Positions 27,409-37,169 of a DNA stretch of 64,000 nucleotides are shown piece by piece. The position numbers and the translations under genes were made by a program. The DNA is from Candidatus Oceanisphaera merdipullorum. Its GTDB lineage: Bacteria; Pseudomonadota; Gammaproteobacteria; Enterobacterales; Aeromonadaceae. The notes beneath the pieces were generated by a model. The model ran no database searches and was not told the DNA's origin. It saw only the letters and a program-made list of their open reading frames with translations. The stretch lies in assembly GCA_018883865.1 (NCBI GenBank), contig JAHLFI010000006.1, positions 1-64,000 of the forward strand, given 5' to 3'. Position 1 is the first letter of the stretch. The number at the start of each line of letters is the position of its first letter.

Positions 27409-27567
27409 TCATTTTTTTGCAATGACCCAGATAGCATGTACTAGGCCGGGGAAATAGCCTAATAGTGTCAATATGATATTGATCCAGAAATGCTTGCCCA
27501 AGCCGACTTGTAAGAACACGCCTAACGGCGGTAACAAGATAGTAATAATGATACGAACAATGTCCAT
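27409..27567 (-). CDS. Pmp3/YqaE-family small membrane protein
   Basis: This gene encodes only 52 residues: MDIVRIIITILLPPLGVFLQ, a polar turn (VGLGKHFWIN), and a second helix with LTLLGYFPGLVHAIWVI, then AKK. Two membrane helices with the LPPLGVFL and LGYFPGxxHAxW signatures define the Pmp3/UPF0057 family, linked to membrane potential and salt or cold stress. AAGGAG lies 7 bases before ATG 27567. The gene is too short for typical ORF cut-offs and is easily missed. It lies just downstream of a DUF1496 gene on the same strand. Confidence 0.9.
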   Translation of the reverse strand: MDIVRIIITILLPPLGVFLQVGLGKHFWINIILTLLGYFPGLVHAIWVIAKK

Positions 27568-27593
27568 CGCGCGCTCCTTGGTGAGCTGAGAGT

Positions 27594-27899
27594 TTAAGGT
27601 GCACTCAACTTTTGCTGAGGCTGAAGGTTAAGCGGAAACGGCTGCCAGCTTAAGCGGCCATTTTGCTCAAAGGTTTTTTCTCGCTCACAGATAAAAGGCT
27701 GTTTGGCCATTTCGATAATGGAGCCTTTTGAGTAACGCTGATCCGCATAAAAGCAGGCGGGCTCTAAGTCTGAATTTAAATTCAGTTCTAACGCTGGCCG
27801 GCTATTAATGGTCTGTGCCGATACTGTCGTCGAGACACAGACTAACCATAACAGCGTTAATGTTTTTATCTGGCAGCCTGTTTTTGATAAGCTCCTCAT
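27594..27899 (-). CDS. Secreted DUF1496 (YnjH-like) protein
   Basis: This 101-residue protein starts at ATG 27899, with AGAGGAA upstream. It has a signal peptide ending about VSAQ. The mature part contains ACFYADQRYSKGSIIEM and a later Cys (PFICERE), the two-Cys pattern of the DUF1496/YnjH family; the Cys probably form a periplasmic disulphide. Function is unknown. An upstream Met 14 codons earlier would place a basic stretch before the signal peptide and is less likely. It is divergent from cti and upstream of the Pmp3 gene. Confidence 0.75.
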   Translation of the reverse strand: MRSLSKTGCQIKTLTLLWLVCVSTTVSAQTINSRPALELNLNSDLEPACFYADQRYSKGSIIEMAKQPFICEREKTFEQNGRLSWQPFPLNLQPQQKLSAP

Positions 27900-27971
27900 A
27901 TATAGATTCCTCTTTACCTTAAATAAAGTAGATGGTACCACCCTATTAGGAATAGACGATAAGGGATAATA

Positions 27972-30344
27972 ATGAATAATCTTTCACTGCGGTTAGTGCT
28001 GTTTTTCTGCTTTACGCTGAGTATTCTGCAGCCCGCTCTCGCCGTGGCGAATGCGCAAGCTGAATTACCTAATACGTCCACTGCTTTACCAAGCACCGTA
28101 AATTACGAACAAGATATAAAGCCAATTTTTGAACAAAAATGCGTGGCCTGCCATGCCTGTTACGACGCCCCGTGCCAACTTAAACTTTCCAGCAATGCAG
28201 GCTTAGTACGCGGTGCCAGTAAACTGCAGGTATATGACGGAGCACGCACCAAAAATGTCCAACCCACTCGCTTACATATCGATGCCCAAAATGAACTTGC
28301 TTGGCGTCAGCGCGGTTTTTTTAGCGTATTAGAGCAGCCCAACAACCAAGCCAGCTTAATGCAAAGCATGCTGGCCTTAGGCCAACAGCGCCCTTGGGCC
28401 GACAATCAACGTTTGCCTGATGACCTTGATATTTCACCCACCCGTAAGAATCAATGCAGCCAAGTGAGCGAATTTGATACCTTTGCCCGCCACCATCCGC
28501 AAGTGGGCATGCCGTTTGCGGCGACGGGTTTAACGACCCAAGAATATCAAACCGTGCAAAGCTGGCTGGCCCAAGGCGCGCAGGTGCCCGAGCAAGTCAT
28601 TCAGCTGTCTCCGGCCTTAGCATGGGCACAACTCAGTTGGGAGACTTGGCTAAACCGCGATGCGAATCGCCAGCAACTGGTGGCCCGCTATTTATATGAA
28701 CATTGGTTTTTAGCACACCTCTATTTCAATGATCTGTCAGATAAGGATCAAAACACCTTTTTTGAAATAGTGCGTTCACGCACGCCGACCGGTCAGCCAA
28801 TCGACGTTATTGCCAGCACTCGCCCTACTGACTCACCAGAGGGGAAATTTTATTACCGTCTGCGCCCCTATATTGAAAGCCGGATACACAAAACACACAT
28901 CACCTATGCATTGAATAACGATAAAATGGCGCACCTCGAGCAAATGTTTTATACCGATGACTGGATTGTAAAAAAGCTTCCCGATTACCGAAAAGATTAT
29001 GCGGCCAACCCATTTTTTACCTACGCGGCTATTCCGGCTAAGGCCCGCTATCAATTTATGCTAGATGACGCCGAATACTTTGTACGGGCCTTTATTCGCG
29101 GGCCAGTTTGTCGCGGGCAAATTGCCACCGACGTAATACGCGACCAGTTTTGGGTGAGCTTTCAAGCGCCCGAGCATGACTTATTTGTTACCGACGCCAG
29201 CCATCAAACTCAGGTGCGCGATTGGCTCACCTTGCCCGGTCTCGACGCTAATTTACTCAACTTGGGGCCAACTTGGATTTCATACCGCAGTGGCAGAAAC
29301 AGCTACTTAAAATATCGCCAACGCGCTTATGCTAAGCAATATCCTCAAGGCCCAAGTCTTGAGCATCTATGGGATGGCGATGGTCACAATGACCAAGCAC
29401 TGCTCACCGTATTTCGCCATTATGACAGCGCCAGTGTCATCAACGGCTGGCAAGGCGACACGCCAAGCACTATGTGGGTGATGGATTATCCGCTATTAGA
29501 GCGTACTTATTACGCCTTGGTCGCCAACTTTGACGTCTTTGGTAACGTTTCCCACCAAGCAGAAACACGTCTCTATTTTGACTTAATTCGCAACGGCTCT
29601 GAAGCTAACCTACTGCGCTTCTTGCCACCCAAACAGCGTAATCCGCTGTTACACGCTTGGTATGAAAACAGTGCACGCATCAAGCTATTTACCACCTATG
29701 CCGACGTAGATGAAACCACGCCTAGCCAAATTTCCACCGATGCCAAACAGCCCTTGGCCGATTTTAGCCAGCAGGTTTTAACTCACTTAGCTGCCGTGGC
29801 GGGACCAACCGATTGGCTCAATCGTTGCAAGCAAATCGACTGTAGCCCTAATTCGACCGAGCACTACACAGCTCAAGAACGCATTGATGATCAGCTTAGG
29901 CGCTTAACTGGGTTTACCGGGCGTTTATTACCGGTCATTAAATGGCTGCCCGAACTCACCTTGCTACGCATTGAAAGTGACGATCCCGAGCAGCGTCAGG
30001 TATACAGCCTGATCCACAATCGGGATCACAGCAACGTAGCCTTTATGCTCGGTGAAGACAGACGTTTGCGCCCAAAAAATGACACCCTAACCGTATTACC
30101 AGGCATAGTGGGTAGCTACCCAAATTTTATCTTTAACGTCAAACAAGCAGAGCTAGCAGACTTTATTAGCGCCCTCACCTCGATGACAGACGCCAAACAA
30201 ATACACAGTGTGGCGGATCGCTATGGTATTCGTCGCACCCATCCAGATTTTTGGTTTTACTTTAACGATATGCACAGCTACCTGCAGGAAACTAATCCCA
30301 TAGAAGCCGGCCTATTGGACATGAACCGTTATCAAAATCTTTGA
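27972..30344 (+). CDS. cti: Fatty acid cis/trans isomerase
   Basis: This 790-residue periplasmic enzyme converts cis-unsaturated membrane fatty acids to trans, stiffening the membrane under solvent or heat stress. It has a signal peptide (cleavage near AVANA, about residue 27) and a c-type haem-binding motif CVACH shortly after (about 57-61, within FEQKCVACHACYD), as in Pseudomonas Cti. Further conserved stretches include SWLAQGAQVPE, YLYEHWFLAHLYF and FDVFGNVSHQAETRLYFD. Length is typical. It is monocistronic, and divergent from the DUF1496 gene. Confidence 0.95.
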   Translation: MNNLSLRLVLFFCFTLSILQPALAVANAQAELPNTSTALPSTVNYEQDIKPIFEQKCVACHACYDAPCQLKLSSNAGLVRGASKLQVYDGARTKNVQPTRLHIDAQNELAWRQRGFFSVLEQPNNQASLMQSMLALGQQRPWADNQRLPDDLDISPTRKNQCSQVSEFDTFARHHPQVGMPFAATGLTTQEYQTVQSWLAQGAQVPEQVIQLSPALAWAQLSWETWLNRDANRQQLVARYLYEHWFLAHLYFNDLSDKDQNTFFEIVRSRTPTGQPIDVIASTRPTDSPEGKFYYRLRPYIESRIHKTHITYALNNDKMAHLEQMFYTDDWIVKKLPDYRKDYAANPFFTYAAIPAKARYQFMLDDAEYFVRAFIRGPVCRGQIATDVIRDQFWVSFQAPEHDLFVTDASHQTQVRDWLTLPGLDANLLNLGPTWISYRSGRNSYLKYRQRAYAKQYPQGPSLEHLWDGDGHNDQALLTVFRHYDSASVINGWQGDTPSTMWVMDYPLLERTYYALVANFDVFGNVSHQAETRLYFDLIRNGSEANLLRFLPPKQRNPLLHAWYENSARIKLFTTYADVDETTPSQISTDAKQPLADFSQQVLTHLAAVAGPTDWLNRCKQIDCSPNSTEHYTAQERIDDQLRRLTGFTGRLLPVIKWLPELTLLRIESDDPEQRQVYSLIHNRDHSNVAFMLGEDRRLRPKNDTLTVLPGIVGSYPNFIFNVKQAELADFISALTSMTDAKQIHSVADRYGIRRTHPDFWFYFNDMHSYLQETNPIEAGLLDMNRYQNL

Positions 30345-30841
30345 ATCTGTTGCCACACTGTAGAACAGAGCAAGAAGTAAAAACACGCTAAAAATTAACC
30401 CCCTAAACCCTGCTCCAAATCAGGCTCTCGGGGGTTAATAACCTTGTTATGTCACATCATCTATCTGTTGGTATAAAAAGTACCTGATTCTGCCGGTCAT
30501 CAGCAAGCCAACACCGGTGCGCTAGGGCTACCCTGCAGCAAGGTAAAATGGCGCACAGGTTCTCTCAGCGCCAGACTGCGCAATCCACAGCCGCACTGCG
30601 TGAAAAGTACTTTTTCCGAACAAGACTTTTCGTTAGGCAAAGATGCGTCGCTATGAGCAATTCCCAGCCTGCGCTCATCAAGTTTACCTGACTGGGGCTC
30701 ACCAACTGTGCTTTACCTAGGCTATCGCGATGCCCCTTCCCTTTCCTTAACCCAAGCAAACGTTTACAAACCAATATAATACCCCTACCTCGGCGGTGCG
30801 CACAGTCACATGCTGGGGTCTGTTTCACACCGCTGGGGCGC
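30345..30841. other. Non-coding gap after cti
   Basis: A long inverted repeat, TTAACCCCC (30395-30403) and GGGGGTTAA (30430-30438), lies near the cti end and could terminate it. From 30440 to 30841 I see no recognisable gene. A 47-codon frame from ATG 30548 has a weak AAGG upstream, but its product (starting MAHRFSQRQTAQS) matches nothing I know and may be chance. Confidence 0.45.
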
Positions 30842-31468
30842 CTATTTTTTAGAGGTGAATTTAGTATGGCTATTGATCAGATTACGATAATCCGGAATAT
30901 GGTTTGCAAACAACGCACCCAAGCCCTCAACATCATTACGCCAGTCACGATGCAACTCACACGCCACCCCGAACCAGCTCATCAGTTGCGCACCCGATGA
31001 CGACATACGATCCCATGCCGCCTGACGAGTTAGCTCATTAAAGGTGCCCGACGCATCCGTTACCACGAACACCTCATAGCCAGCGTCCAGCGCCGACAAC
31101 GCTGGAAAAGCCACGCACACTTCCGTCACCACACCGGCAATGATCAATTGCTTTCTACCTGTGGCCTCGATCGCCTTGACGAAATCCTCGTTATCCCAAG
31201 CATTAATTTGACCTGGGCGGGCAATATAAGGCGCATCAGGAAAAATTTCTGTTAACTCAGGAACCAAGGGACCATTAGGGCCATCTTCGAAGCTAGTGGT
31301 CAGAATGGTTGGCAACTCAAAATATGTTGCCAAGTTGGCTAACGCCAGCACGTTATTTTTAAACTTATCTGGGTCTATATCGCGCACCAACGACAGCAAA
31401 CCCGTTTGGTGGTCGACCAAGAGCACTGTAGCCTGCGTTTTATCTAAGCGTTTATAGGGAGTCGTCAT
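30842..31468 (-). CDS. Isochorismatase-like cysteine hydrolase, YcaC family
   Basis: This 208-residue protein, the same length as E. coli YcaC, has the isochorismatase-superfamily triad: Asp in LLVDHQTGLL, a Lys near the middle (RKQLIIAGV) and Cys in VVTEVCVAFPAL. YcaC-type hydrolases are octameric and of uncertain substrate. ATG 31468 is chosen since GAGGAA lies 8 bases upstream; the GTG 18 bases earlier overlaps that site. It stands alone between cti and the potE region. Confidence 0.85.
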   Translation of the reverse strand: MTTPYKRLDKTQATVLLVDHQTGLLSLVRDIDPDKFKNNVLALANLATYFELPTILTTSFEDGPNGPLVPELTEIFPDAPYIARPGQINAWDNEDFVKAIEATGRKQLIIAGVVTEVCVAFPALSALDAGYEVFVVTDASGTFNELTRQAAWDRMSSSGAQLMSWFGVACELHRDWRNDVEGLGALFANHIPDYRNLINSHTKFTSKK

Positions 31469-31607
31469 TATGGTGTTCCTCGCCACTGACCATAGAACGG
31501 GCGCGGCACTCGCACCCAGAGCAAAGCCTACGTAGTTTAGGACAACAATAAATAAAGAACCCTAATCAGAAGCCCTTTGATTACGAAGATTTCTATTGGT
31601 AACCATT

Positions 31608-31817
31608 TCACTCGCAACTAAACTTGCCCATATTGGCTTGTATGCCCTCAGATACAGAGTCGGCGGGTGAACGCTTACCTTTCAGTTCTTTCATCACGTC
31701 TTCGAGATAATCAATTTGCACTTCTTGAGTCTCTCTCAGCTTTTGTTTTGATGCACTAATTTGATGCACTAAAAAATGGTCCATTTTTTCACTGCGTAAT
31801 TTTATTTCCAGTTCCAC
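31608..31817 (-). pseudogene. C-terminal remnant of a DUF1003 membrane protein
   Basis: A 69-codon frame from GTG 31817 contains EIKLRSEKMDHFLVHQ and ETQEVQIDYLEDVMKELK, which resemble the cytoplasmic tail of DUF1003 proteins (leucine-rich heptads after the two membrane helices). The membrane helices that should precede it are absent. The upstream in-frame sequence runs quickly into a stop, with only YKVELEI-like continuity. I read it as the surviving 3' end of a larger gene, although a short expressed peptide is not excluded. Confidence 0.5.
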
Positions 31818-32022
31818 CTTATAGGAGACAAATCCACATCAGCCCCCAAGCAGCATTCGCGAGTTCGTAGCCTGTTGCCATGCGGTTCTAGATAGTTAGC
31901 GAGTCCCCAAAACATCATAAAGCCCGCTTTTCGCCACACAAAACAAACTTGTTGTGTTGTATTTTGCACAAACGAAAACCTTCACTAGAGTTAAAGTCTC
32001 ACCTATACGTTGGGGCAATGTA

Positions 32023-33432
32023 ATGGCAGTCGCAAAGAAAATGAGTGTCGGACAACTCACCCTGTTGACGGCCGTCAACATGCTGGGTTCAGGTATTATT
32101 TTGCTGCCGAGTAAACTCGCTGAAGTTGGTGGTATTTCTATTCTTTCTTGGCTAGTCACAGCCACAGGATCGCTGGCTCTGGCCTATGCCTTTGCTCGCT
32201 GCGGCATGCTCAGCCGAAAGACCGGCGGCATGGGCGGTTACGCCGAATATACCTTCGGTAAGTCTGGCAACTACATTACAAACTACACCTATGGCCTGTC
32301 GTTATTAATTGCCAACGTGGCGATCAGCATAACGGCGGTGGGCTATATTCAAACGCTGTTCGGCGTGCAGCTTGGCCCTGTGCAAGTGGGGCTAGCAACC
32401 ATTGCCCTCTTGTGGGTAACGACCTTCGCCAACTTTGGCGGCGCGAGTGTTACCGGCAAAATTGGTGCTGTAACCGTGTGGGGTGTCATTGCACCAGTCG
32501 CGCTAGTCTCGACCGTCGGCTGGTTTTGGTTCGACAGCAGTGTATATGCCGCAGGCTGGAATCCACATAATATGCCTTGGTACGACGCAGCAGGCGCCTC
32601 GGTGGCGATCACCCTGTGGGCCTTTCTTGGGCTTGAGTCGGCATGTGCTAACGGCGACGCGGTGGAAAACCCAGAGAAAAACGTGCCTATTGCCGTCCTT
32701 GGCGGGACACTTGGCGCCGCTGTCATTTATATCGCTTCAACCAATGTCATCGCAGGCATCGTCAGCAATGCCGAACTGGTCAGCTCAACCGCACCATTCG
32801 GCTTGGTATTTGCCCAAATGTTCAATCCTTTCGTTGGCAGCATTGTGATGGGCGTGATGGTACTGGCCTGCATTGGTTCTCTGCTCGGTTGGCAATTCAC
32901 TGTAGCCCAAGTCTTCAAGAGTTCGGCGGACACCGGATATTTCCTGCCGATATTCGCCAAAACCAACAAACACGGCGTGCCCATCACCAGCATGCTGATC
33001 CTATTAGCCATTCAAACGGCTTTGGCGCTACTGACCATCAGTCCTGAGCTTACTAAACAATTCGATATCTTGGTCAACTTGGCCGTGGTCACCAACCTAG
33101 TGCCTTACATCCTGTGCATGGCAACAGTCATGACCCTACAAAAAATATCTAACGTGCCGCCTAAAAAGGCACTCATTACCAACATTGTGGCCTACATCGC
33201 AGCGGCCTACAGCTATCTGGCCCTCTACAGTGCGGGTGCTGAGGCGTTGATGCTCGGTGGGGTGGCGACCATAGTCGGCTATACGCTATTCGGCTTCGTC
33301 AATACTCGCCTGATCCGTCTTGAAGCATTGAATAACAGCGTACCGACGCAAACAGTCTCGGCGCAGCATCTGACAGGGCAGTCTATCCCTGTAAACGACT
33401 TGAATTCGATCAATGGGGAGATAAAATCATGA
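32023..33432 (+). CDS. potE: Putrescine:ornithine-type antiporter PotE
   Basis: This 469-residue inner-membrane transporter of the APC superfamily (basic amino acid/polyamine antiporter group) has about twelve hydrophobic segments. Sequence blocks are strikingly PotE-like rather than CadB-like: NMLGSGIILLPSKLAEVGG, RKTGGMGGYAEYTFGKSGN, LWAFLGLESACANGDAVENP and LLGWQFTVAQVFKSS. PotE exchanges external ornithine for internal putrescine in acid stress. ATG 32023 is the start by alignment with PotE; a longer frame to 31954 is unlikely. A C-terminal hydrophilic tail of about 35 residues exceeds E. coli PotE. Its stop overlaps the decarboxylase start by 4 bp (ATGA). Confidence 0.92.
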   Translation: MAVAKKMSVGQLTLLTAVNMLGSGIILLPSKLAEVGGISILSWLVTATGSLALAYAFARCGMLSRKTGGMGGYAEYTFGKSGNYITNYTYGLSLLIANVAISITAVGYIQTLFGVQLGPVQVGLATIALLWVTTFANFGGASVTGKIGAVTVWGVIAPVALVSTVGWFWFDSSVYAAGWNPHNMPWYDAAGASVAITLWAFLGLESACANGDAVENPEKNVPIAVLGGTLGAAVIYIASTNVIAGIVSNAELVSSTAPFGLVFAQMFNPFVGSIVMGVMVLACIGSLLGWQFTVAQVFKSSADTGYFLPIFAKTNKHGVPITSMLILLAIQTALALLTISPELTKQFDILVNLAVVTNLVPYILCMATVMTLQKISNVPPKKALITNIVAYIAAAYSYLALYSAGAEALMLGGVATIVGYTLFGFVNTRLIRLEALNNSVPTQTVSAQHLTGQSIPVNDLNSINGEIKS

Positions 33433-35714
33433 CCGCTTACATCAATTTGTTAGGTATGTTGGCGTTGTTGGTAAGTAATCAGCCCGACAAGCGAAGCGTT
33501 TTTGGCAGAGCGTTAAACCAGTTGATCACTGACGTGGAAAAACGTGCAATCAACGTGCTCACAGCCGAAACCCTCAGTGATGCGAGCTCAATATTAAGCA
33601 CGGATCCGGCTGTTCAGTGCGTGCTACTCTGTTGGGAAATGGACAACAGCGAAGGTCATCAGCAGTGCATTGACTTACTTACTACGCTGCGCGAACGTAA
33701 CACCCGCGTGCCGGTGTTTTTGATCAGCGATCGCAGCACTGCCTCCAGCATACCGCTTATCGTAATGCAGCACGCCGACGACTTTATCTGGTTACCAGAA
33801 GACACGAGTCAATTCCTGAGCGGCCGGATATTGGCTGCCATCGAACGCTACCGGCAAGCCGTGCTGCCACCTATGTTCGGCGCTTTGGTAAAGTTTGCCC
33901 GTAGTTATGAGTATTCCTGGCACACGCCGGGTCATGCCGGCGGCACAGCGTTTTTGAAAAGCACGGCAGGCAGAGCCTTCTATGAATTTTTCGGGGAAAA
34001 CCTGCTGCGCTCCGATCTGTCGATTTCGGTGAGCGAACTTGGCTCGCTGCTCGACCACAGCGGCCCTATCGGTCAGGGGGAGCGCTATGCAGCCAAAGTG
34101 TTCGGCGCCCATCGCACCTATTACGTGACCAACGGTTCGTCGATGTCTAATCGGGTCATTCTGATGGCCAGTGTCACCCGAGACCAAATCGCCCTATGTG
34201 ACCGCAACTGCCACAAGTCTGCCGAACACGCGATGACATTATCAGGAGCAATCCCCACCTACCTAGTACCCACGCGCAATCGGTACGGCATCATAGGTCC
34301 TATCTTGCCACAGGCTCTTAGCGCTGAGGCCGTAAAAGCGAGCATCGCCGATAATCCGCTGGTCAAAAGCCACATCAACCCAACGCCGGTGCATGCCATA
34401 GTAACCAACTCGACCTATGACGGCCTGACCTATAACGTTACGCGTGTTGAAGAATTACTAGGGCAAAGCGTTGACCGTCTGCACTTTGATGAGGCTTGGT
34501 ACGGTTATGCACGCTTTAATCCGCTCTACAAAGACAGATTTGCCATGTATGGCAACCCAGATGAGCACGATGCATCTAAGCCTACTGTGTTCGCTACCCA
34601 GTCGACCCACAAACTGCTTGCGGCATTGTCTCAAGCCTCGATGATCCACGTGCGTAACGGCCGCAATCCTATTCCTCATGATCGCTTCAACGAGTCGTAC
34701 ATGATGCACGCGTCCACCTCCCCCAATTACGCAATCATGGCGTCGTGCGACGTCAGCTCGGCGATGATGGAAGCCCCAAGCGGACAAATTCTGACTAACG
34801 AGTCCATCGATGAAGCGATTTCTTTCCGGCAGGTCATTTCCCGCATGCAGCACGAAATGCTCAGCAAGGATGACTGGTTTTTCTCCTGTTGGCAGCCACC
34901 TACCGTGCATGTCGGGAGTACGGAAGTGGCATTCCACGAGGTCGACCCTGTCAAGCTAAGAACCGAACCCGCCTGCTGGGTGCTGCACCCTAATGAAGTC
35001 TGGCACGGCTTTGGCGATATTGAAGACGGCTACTGCATGCTTGACCCGATCAAAGTCTCCATCCTGAGCCCTGGTATGGGAGATGACGGCAACCTACTGG
35101 ATTTTGGCATTCCCGCCTGCGTGTTGACCGCGTATCTCTGTCATAGAGGTATAGTGGTCGAGAAAACCACGGATTTCACGATCCTCTTCCTGTTCTCCAT
35201 CGGTATCACCAAAGGCAAATGGGGCACGCTGGTTAATGCGTTGCTCGACTTCAAGCGCGACTACGACATCAATCTAGAACTTGGTATGTGCCTACCAAAC
35301 TTGTTAGCCGCCAATGAGACTCGCTATGCCGGCATGGGACTCAAAGATCTTGCAGAGGAAATTTTCGCTGCAATGAAGAAAAACAAAACCACCTCGGCCA
35401 TGGCCAGCGCCTTCGGCATGCTACCCAAGGCCGAATTCAGCCCGGTAGAAGCATATGAGAAACTGGTCAGGGACGAAGTAGAGCAAGTCACCTTAGAAGA
35501 GGCGGCGGGGCGAATAGCAGCGACCGGCATTGTGCCATACCCACCAGGAATTCCATTGTTAATGCCAGGGGAGAATGCTGGCCCGTCAGATGGGCCATTA
35601 CTGGCGTATTTGAAGGCACTGGAAAGTTTCGATAGGTCCTTCCCGGGTTTCACCCACGACACTCACGGCATTGAAGTCGAGGACGGGGTCTATCGGTTGC
35701 TCGTGCTAAAGTAG
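33429..35714 (+). CDS. Orn/Lys/Arg decarboxylase (PLP fold type I, group III)
   Basis: This 761-residue acid-stress-type decarboxylase has an N-terminal wing/receiver-like domain (about 1-140). The PLP domain carries SWHTPGHAGG (164-172), NGSSMSNRV, FDEAWYGYARF and the Schiff-base Lys395 in QSTHKLLAALSQ. The C-terminal domain ends around FTHDTHGIEVEDG. The pattern resembles Pseudomonas LdcA and arginine decarboxylase AdiA more than SpeF as I recall them. The translationally coupled transporter is nevertheless PotE-like, which suggests ornithine. Substrate (ornithine, lysine or arginine) is therefore open. Together with potE it forms a proton-consuming decarboxylation/antiport module. Confidence 0.9.
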   Translation: MTAYINLLGMLALLVSNQPDKRSVFGRALNQLITDVEKRAINVLTAETLSDASSILSTDPAVQCVLLCWEMDNSEGHQQCIDLLTTLRERNTRVPVFLISDRSTASSIPLIVMQHADDFIWLPEDTSQFLSGRILAAIERYRQAVLPPMFGALVKFARSYEYSWHTPGHAGGTAFLKSTAGRAFYEFFGENLLRSDLSISVSELGSLLDHSGPIGQGERYAAKVFGAHRTYYVTNGSSMSNRVILMASVTRDQIALCDRNCHKSAEHAMTLSGAIPTYLVPTRNRYGIIGPILPQALSAEAVKASIADNPLVKSHINPTPVHAIVTNSTYDGLTYNVTRVEELLGQSVDRLHFDEAWYGYARFNPLYKDRFAMYGNPDEHDASKPTVFATQSTHKLLAALSQASMIHVRNGRNPIPHDRFNESYMMHASTSPNYAIMASCDVSSAMMEAPSGQILTNESIDEAISFRQVISRMQHEMLSKDDWFFSCWQPPTVHVGSTEVAFHEVDPVKLRTEPACWVLHPNEVWHGFGDIEDGYCMLDPIKVSILSPGMGDDGNLLDFGIPACVLTAYLCHRGIVVEKTTDFTILFLFSIGITKGKWGTLVNALLDFKRDYDINLELGMCLPNLLAANETRYAGMGLKDLAEEIFAAMKKNKTTSAMASAFGMLPKAEFSPVEAYEKLVRDEVEQVTLEEAAGRIAATGIVPYPPGIPLLMPGENAGPSDGPLLAYLKALESFDRSFPGFTHDTHGIEVEDGVYRLLVLK

Positions 35715-35776
35715 CTGCTCGTGGTGAATAGCGGCCTAACTAGGCAGAGTCCCAACCGGTGAAGTTTCCTAATAAA

Positions 35777-35803
35777 AATGCCAGTCAGCTTCTGACTGGC
35801 ATT
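35777..35803. terminator. Bidirectional terminator between the decarboxylase gene and dadA
   Basis: An 11-bp perfect stem (AATGCCAGTCA / TGACTGGCATT) with loop GCTTC has T-rich sequence after it on both strands (TATCTTTT on plus, TTTTTATT on minus). It serves two convergent genes. Confidence 0.85.
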
Positions 35804-35859
35804 ATCTTTTGATGGCTACTTTTTAGTTGTAGTAAGCGCTAAGCATTAGCTCAGTACCG

Positions 35860-37113
35860 TTAGTTCACTGCCACCGTAGAATAACTGCTATTTTCTTCAC
35901 GTGCCGCCGCCATCACGTTGGCCACCGCATCCGCGGTGGCACCGCTTAATGTCCAGCCTAAGTGCCCGTGACCGGTATTATAAAATACCTGTGGGTGAGA
36001 ACCTCTACCCACTTTAGGCATCATGTTCGGCATCATGGGTCTTAAGCCCGCCCACGCCACCGCACTTTCGGTAGACACATCGGGGAAGTGTCGATTGCAC
36101 CATTTCACCAGTGGCTCAATACGATCGTGGCGAATATCACGATTATACCCGTTGAATTCGGCGGTGCCGGCGATACGGAAACGATCGGGTCCCAAACGGC
36201 TGGTTACAATTTTCGTCTCATCATCCAGCAAAGAAATGAGTGGTGCACTGTCTTGGCTTAACTGGTCACGTAAATTAACCGTAATGGAGTAGCCTTTAAC
36301 TGGGTAGATATTAACGCGGTCGCCCAGCTTCTTCGCCAATTCACGACTGCCCACCCCCGCACATACCACTACAGCATCAAAGTGCGTTGAGTTACCTTTA
36401 TCGTCGGTCACGCGTACGCCTGAGCCTTCGATACTCACATCTTTCAGCTCGGTTTCCATGCAAAAAGTCACGCCCGCTTTACGAATGGCTTCGGCCAAAC
36501 CAAAGGTAAAGTTATGGATATCACCCGTACTATCACTGGGCGTCCAAAAGCCCCCCACAAAGTCACCCTGTAGGCGAGGCTCTTTCAGTTTGATCTCGGC
36601 AGGGCTCAGGGCATGGCGCTCTAATCCGCCTTGCTTAAGCAGCTTGGTCACTTCGCAGGCGTGTTTAAAATCTTTTTGGTTGCTATAGAAATGCATAATG
36701 CCGCAATCGGAACGGTCAAACTCCACGCCCCACTTTTGGCCTAATTCCACCAAGTGACGACGCGCCTCAATGGCAAGACGGGTAGTTTCAATGGTATTAC
36801 GTTGGTAATCGGGAATATGGCGCATAAATTCGAACATCCAGCTCAATTTATGCCAGCTCGGCTTTGGATTTACCAGTAAGGGCGCATCCGCTTGTAGCAT
36901 CCATTTCACGCCTTTTAATACCGTGGCCCACGTATTCCACACTTCGGCATTAGAGGCAGAAAGCTGGCCGCCATTGGCGAAACTGGTTTCCATGGCCGCA
37001 TAACGCTGTCGGTCAAACACGGTCACTTCAAAACCCTGTTCAATTAACTTAGCGGCTGTAGTGATACCGGTAATACCGGCACCCAAAACGGCGATTTTTT
37101 TCATCTCAGACAT
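35860..37113 (-). CDS. dadA: D-amino acid dehydrogenase-like FAD oxidoreductase (DadA family)
   Basis: This 417-residue DAO-superfamily flavoprotein has the N-terminal dinucleotide site VLGAGITGITTA and then FANGGQLSASNAEVWNTW, the flavin-contact segment typical of DadA. The C-terminal GHGHLGWTLSGATADAVA closes the FAD site. DadA oxidises D-amino acids to oxo acids and feeds electrons to the respiratory chain. The usual partner alanine racemase (dadX) is absent. The gene is instead preceded by a tandem glycine riboswitch. That suggests its physiological substrate or purpose may be glycine (or sarcosine-like) oxidation, an inference to test. ATG 37104 is an alternative start. Confidence 0.88.
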   Translation of the reverse strand: MSEMKKIAVLGAGITGITTAAKLIEQGFEVTVFDRQRYAAMETSFANGGQLSASNAEVWNTWATVLKGVKWMLQADAPLLVNPKPSWHKLSWMFEFMRHIPDYQRNTIETTRLAIEARRHLVELGQKWGVEFDRSDCGIMHFYSNQKDFKHACEVTKLLKQGGLERHALSPAEIKLKEPRLQGDFVGGFWTPSDSTGDIHNFTFGLAEAIRKAGVTFCMETELKDVSIEGSGVRVTDDKGNSTHFDAVVVCAGVGSRELAKKLGDRVNIYPVKGYSITVNLRDQLSQDSAPLISLLDDETKIVTSRLGPDRFRIAGTAEFNGYNRDIRHDRIEPLVKWCNRHFPDVSTESAVAWAGLRPMMPNMMPKVGRGSHPQVFYNTGHGHLGWTLSGATADAVANVMAAAREENSSYSTVAVN

Positions 37114-37169
37114 AGTCGTGCACTCTATTTTGCAGGCGTAATGCGTTAACCATAATCACCTGACGTCCC

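Noticed and set aside
27389..27604. 71-codon minus-strand frame
   Set aside because: It is a different frame over the Pmp3 gene at 27409-27567, whose product is a clear family member with a good ribosome-binding site.
30548..30691. 47-codon small gene after cti
   Set aside because: Weak ribosome-binding site and no recognisable family; kept only as a remark in the gap entry.
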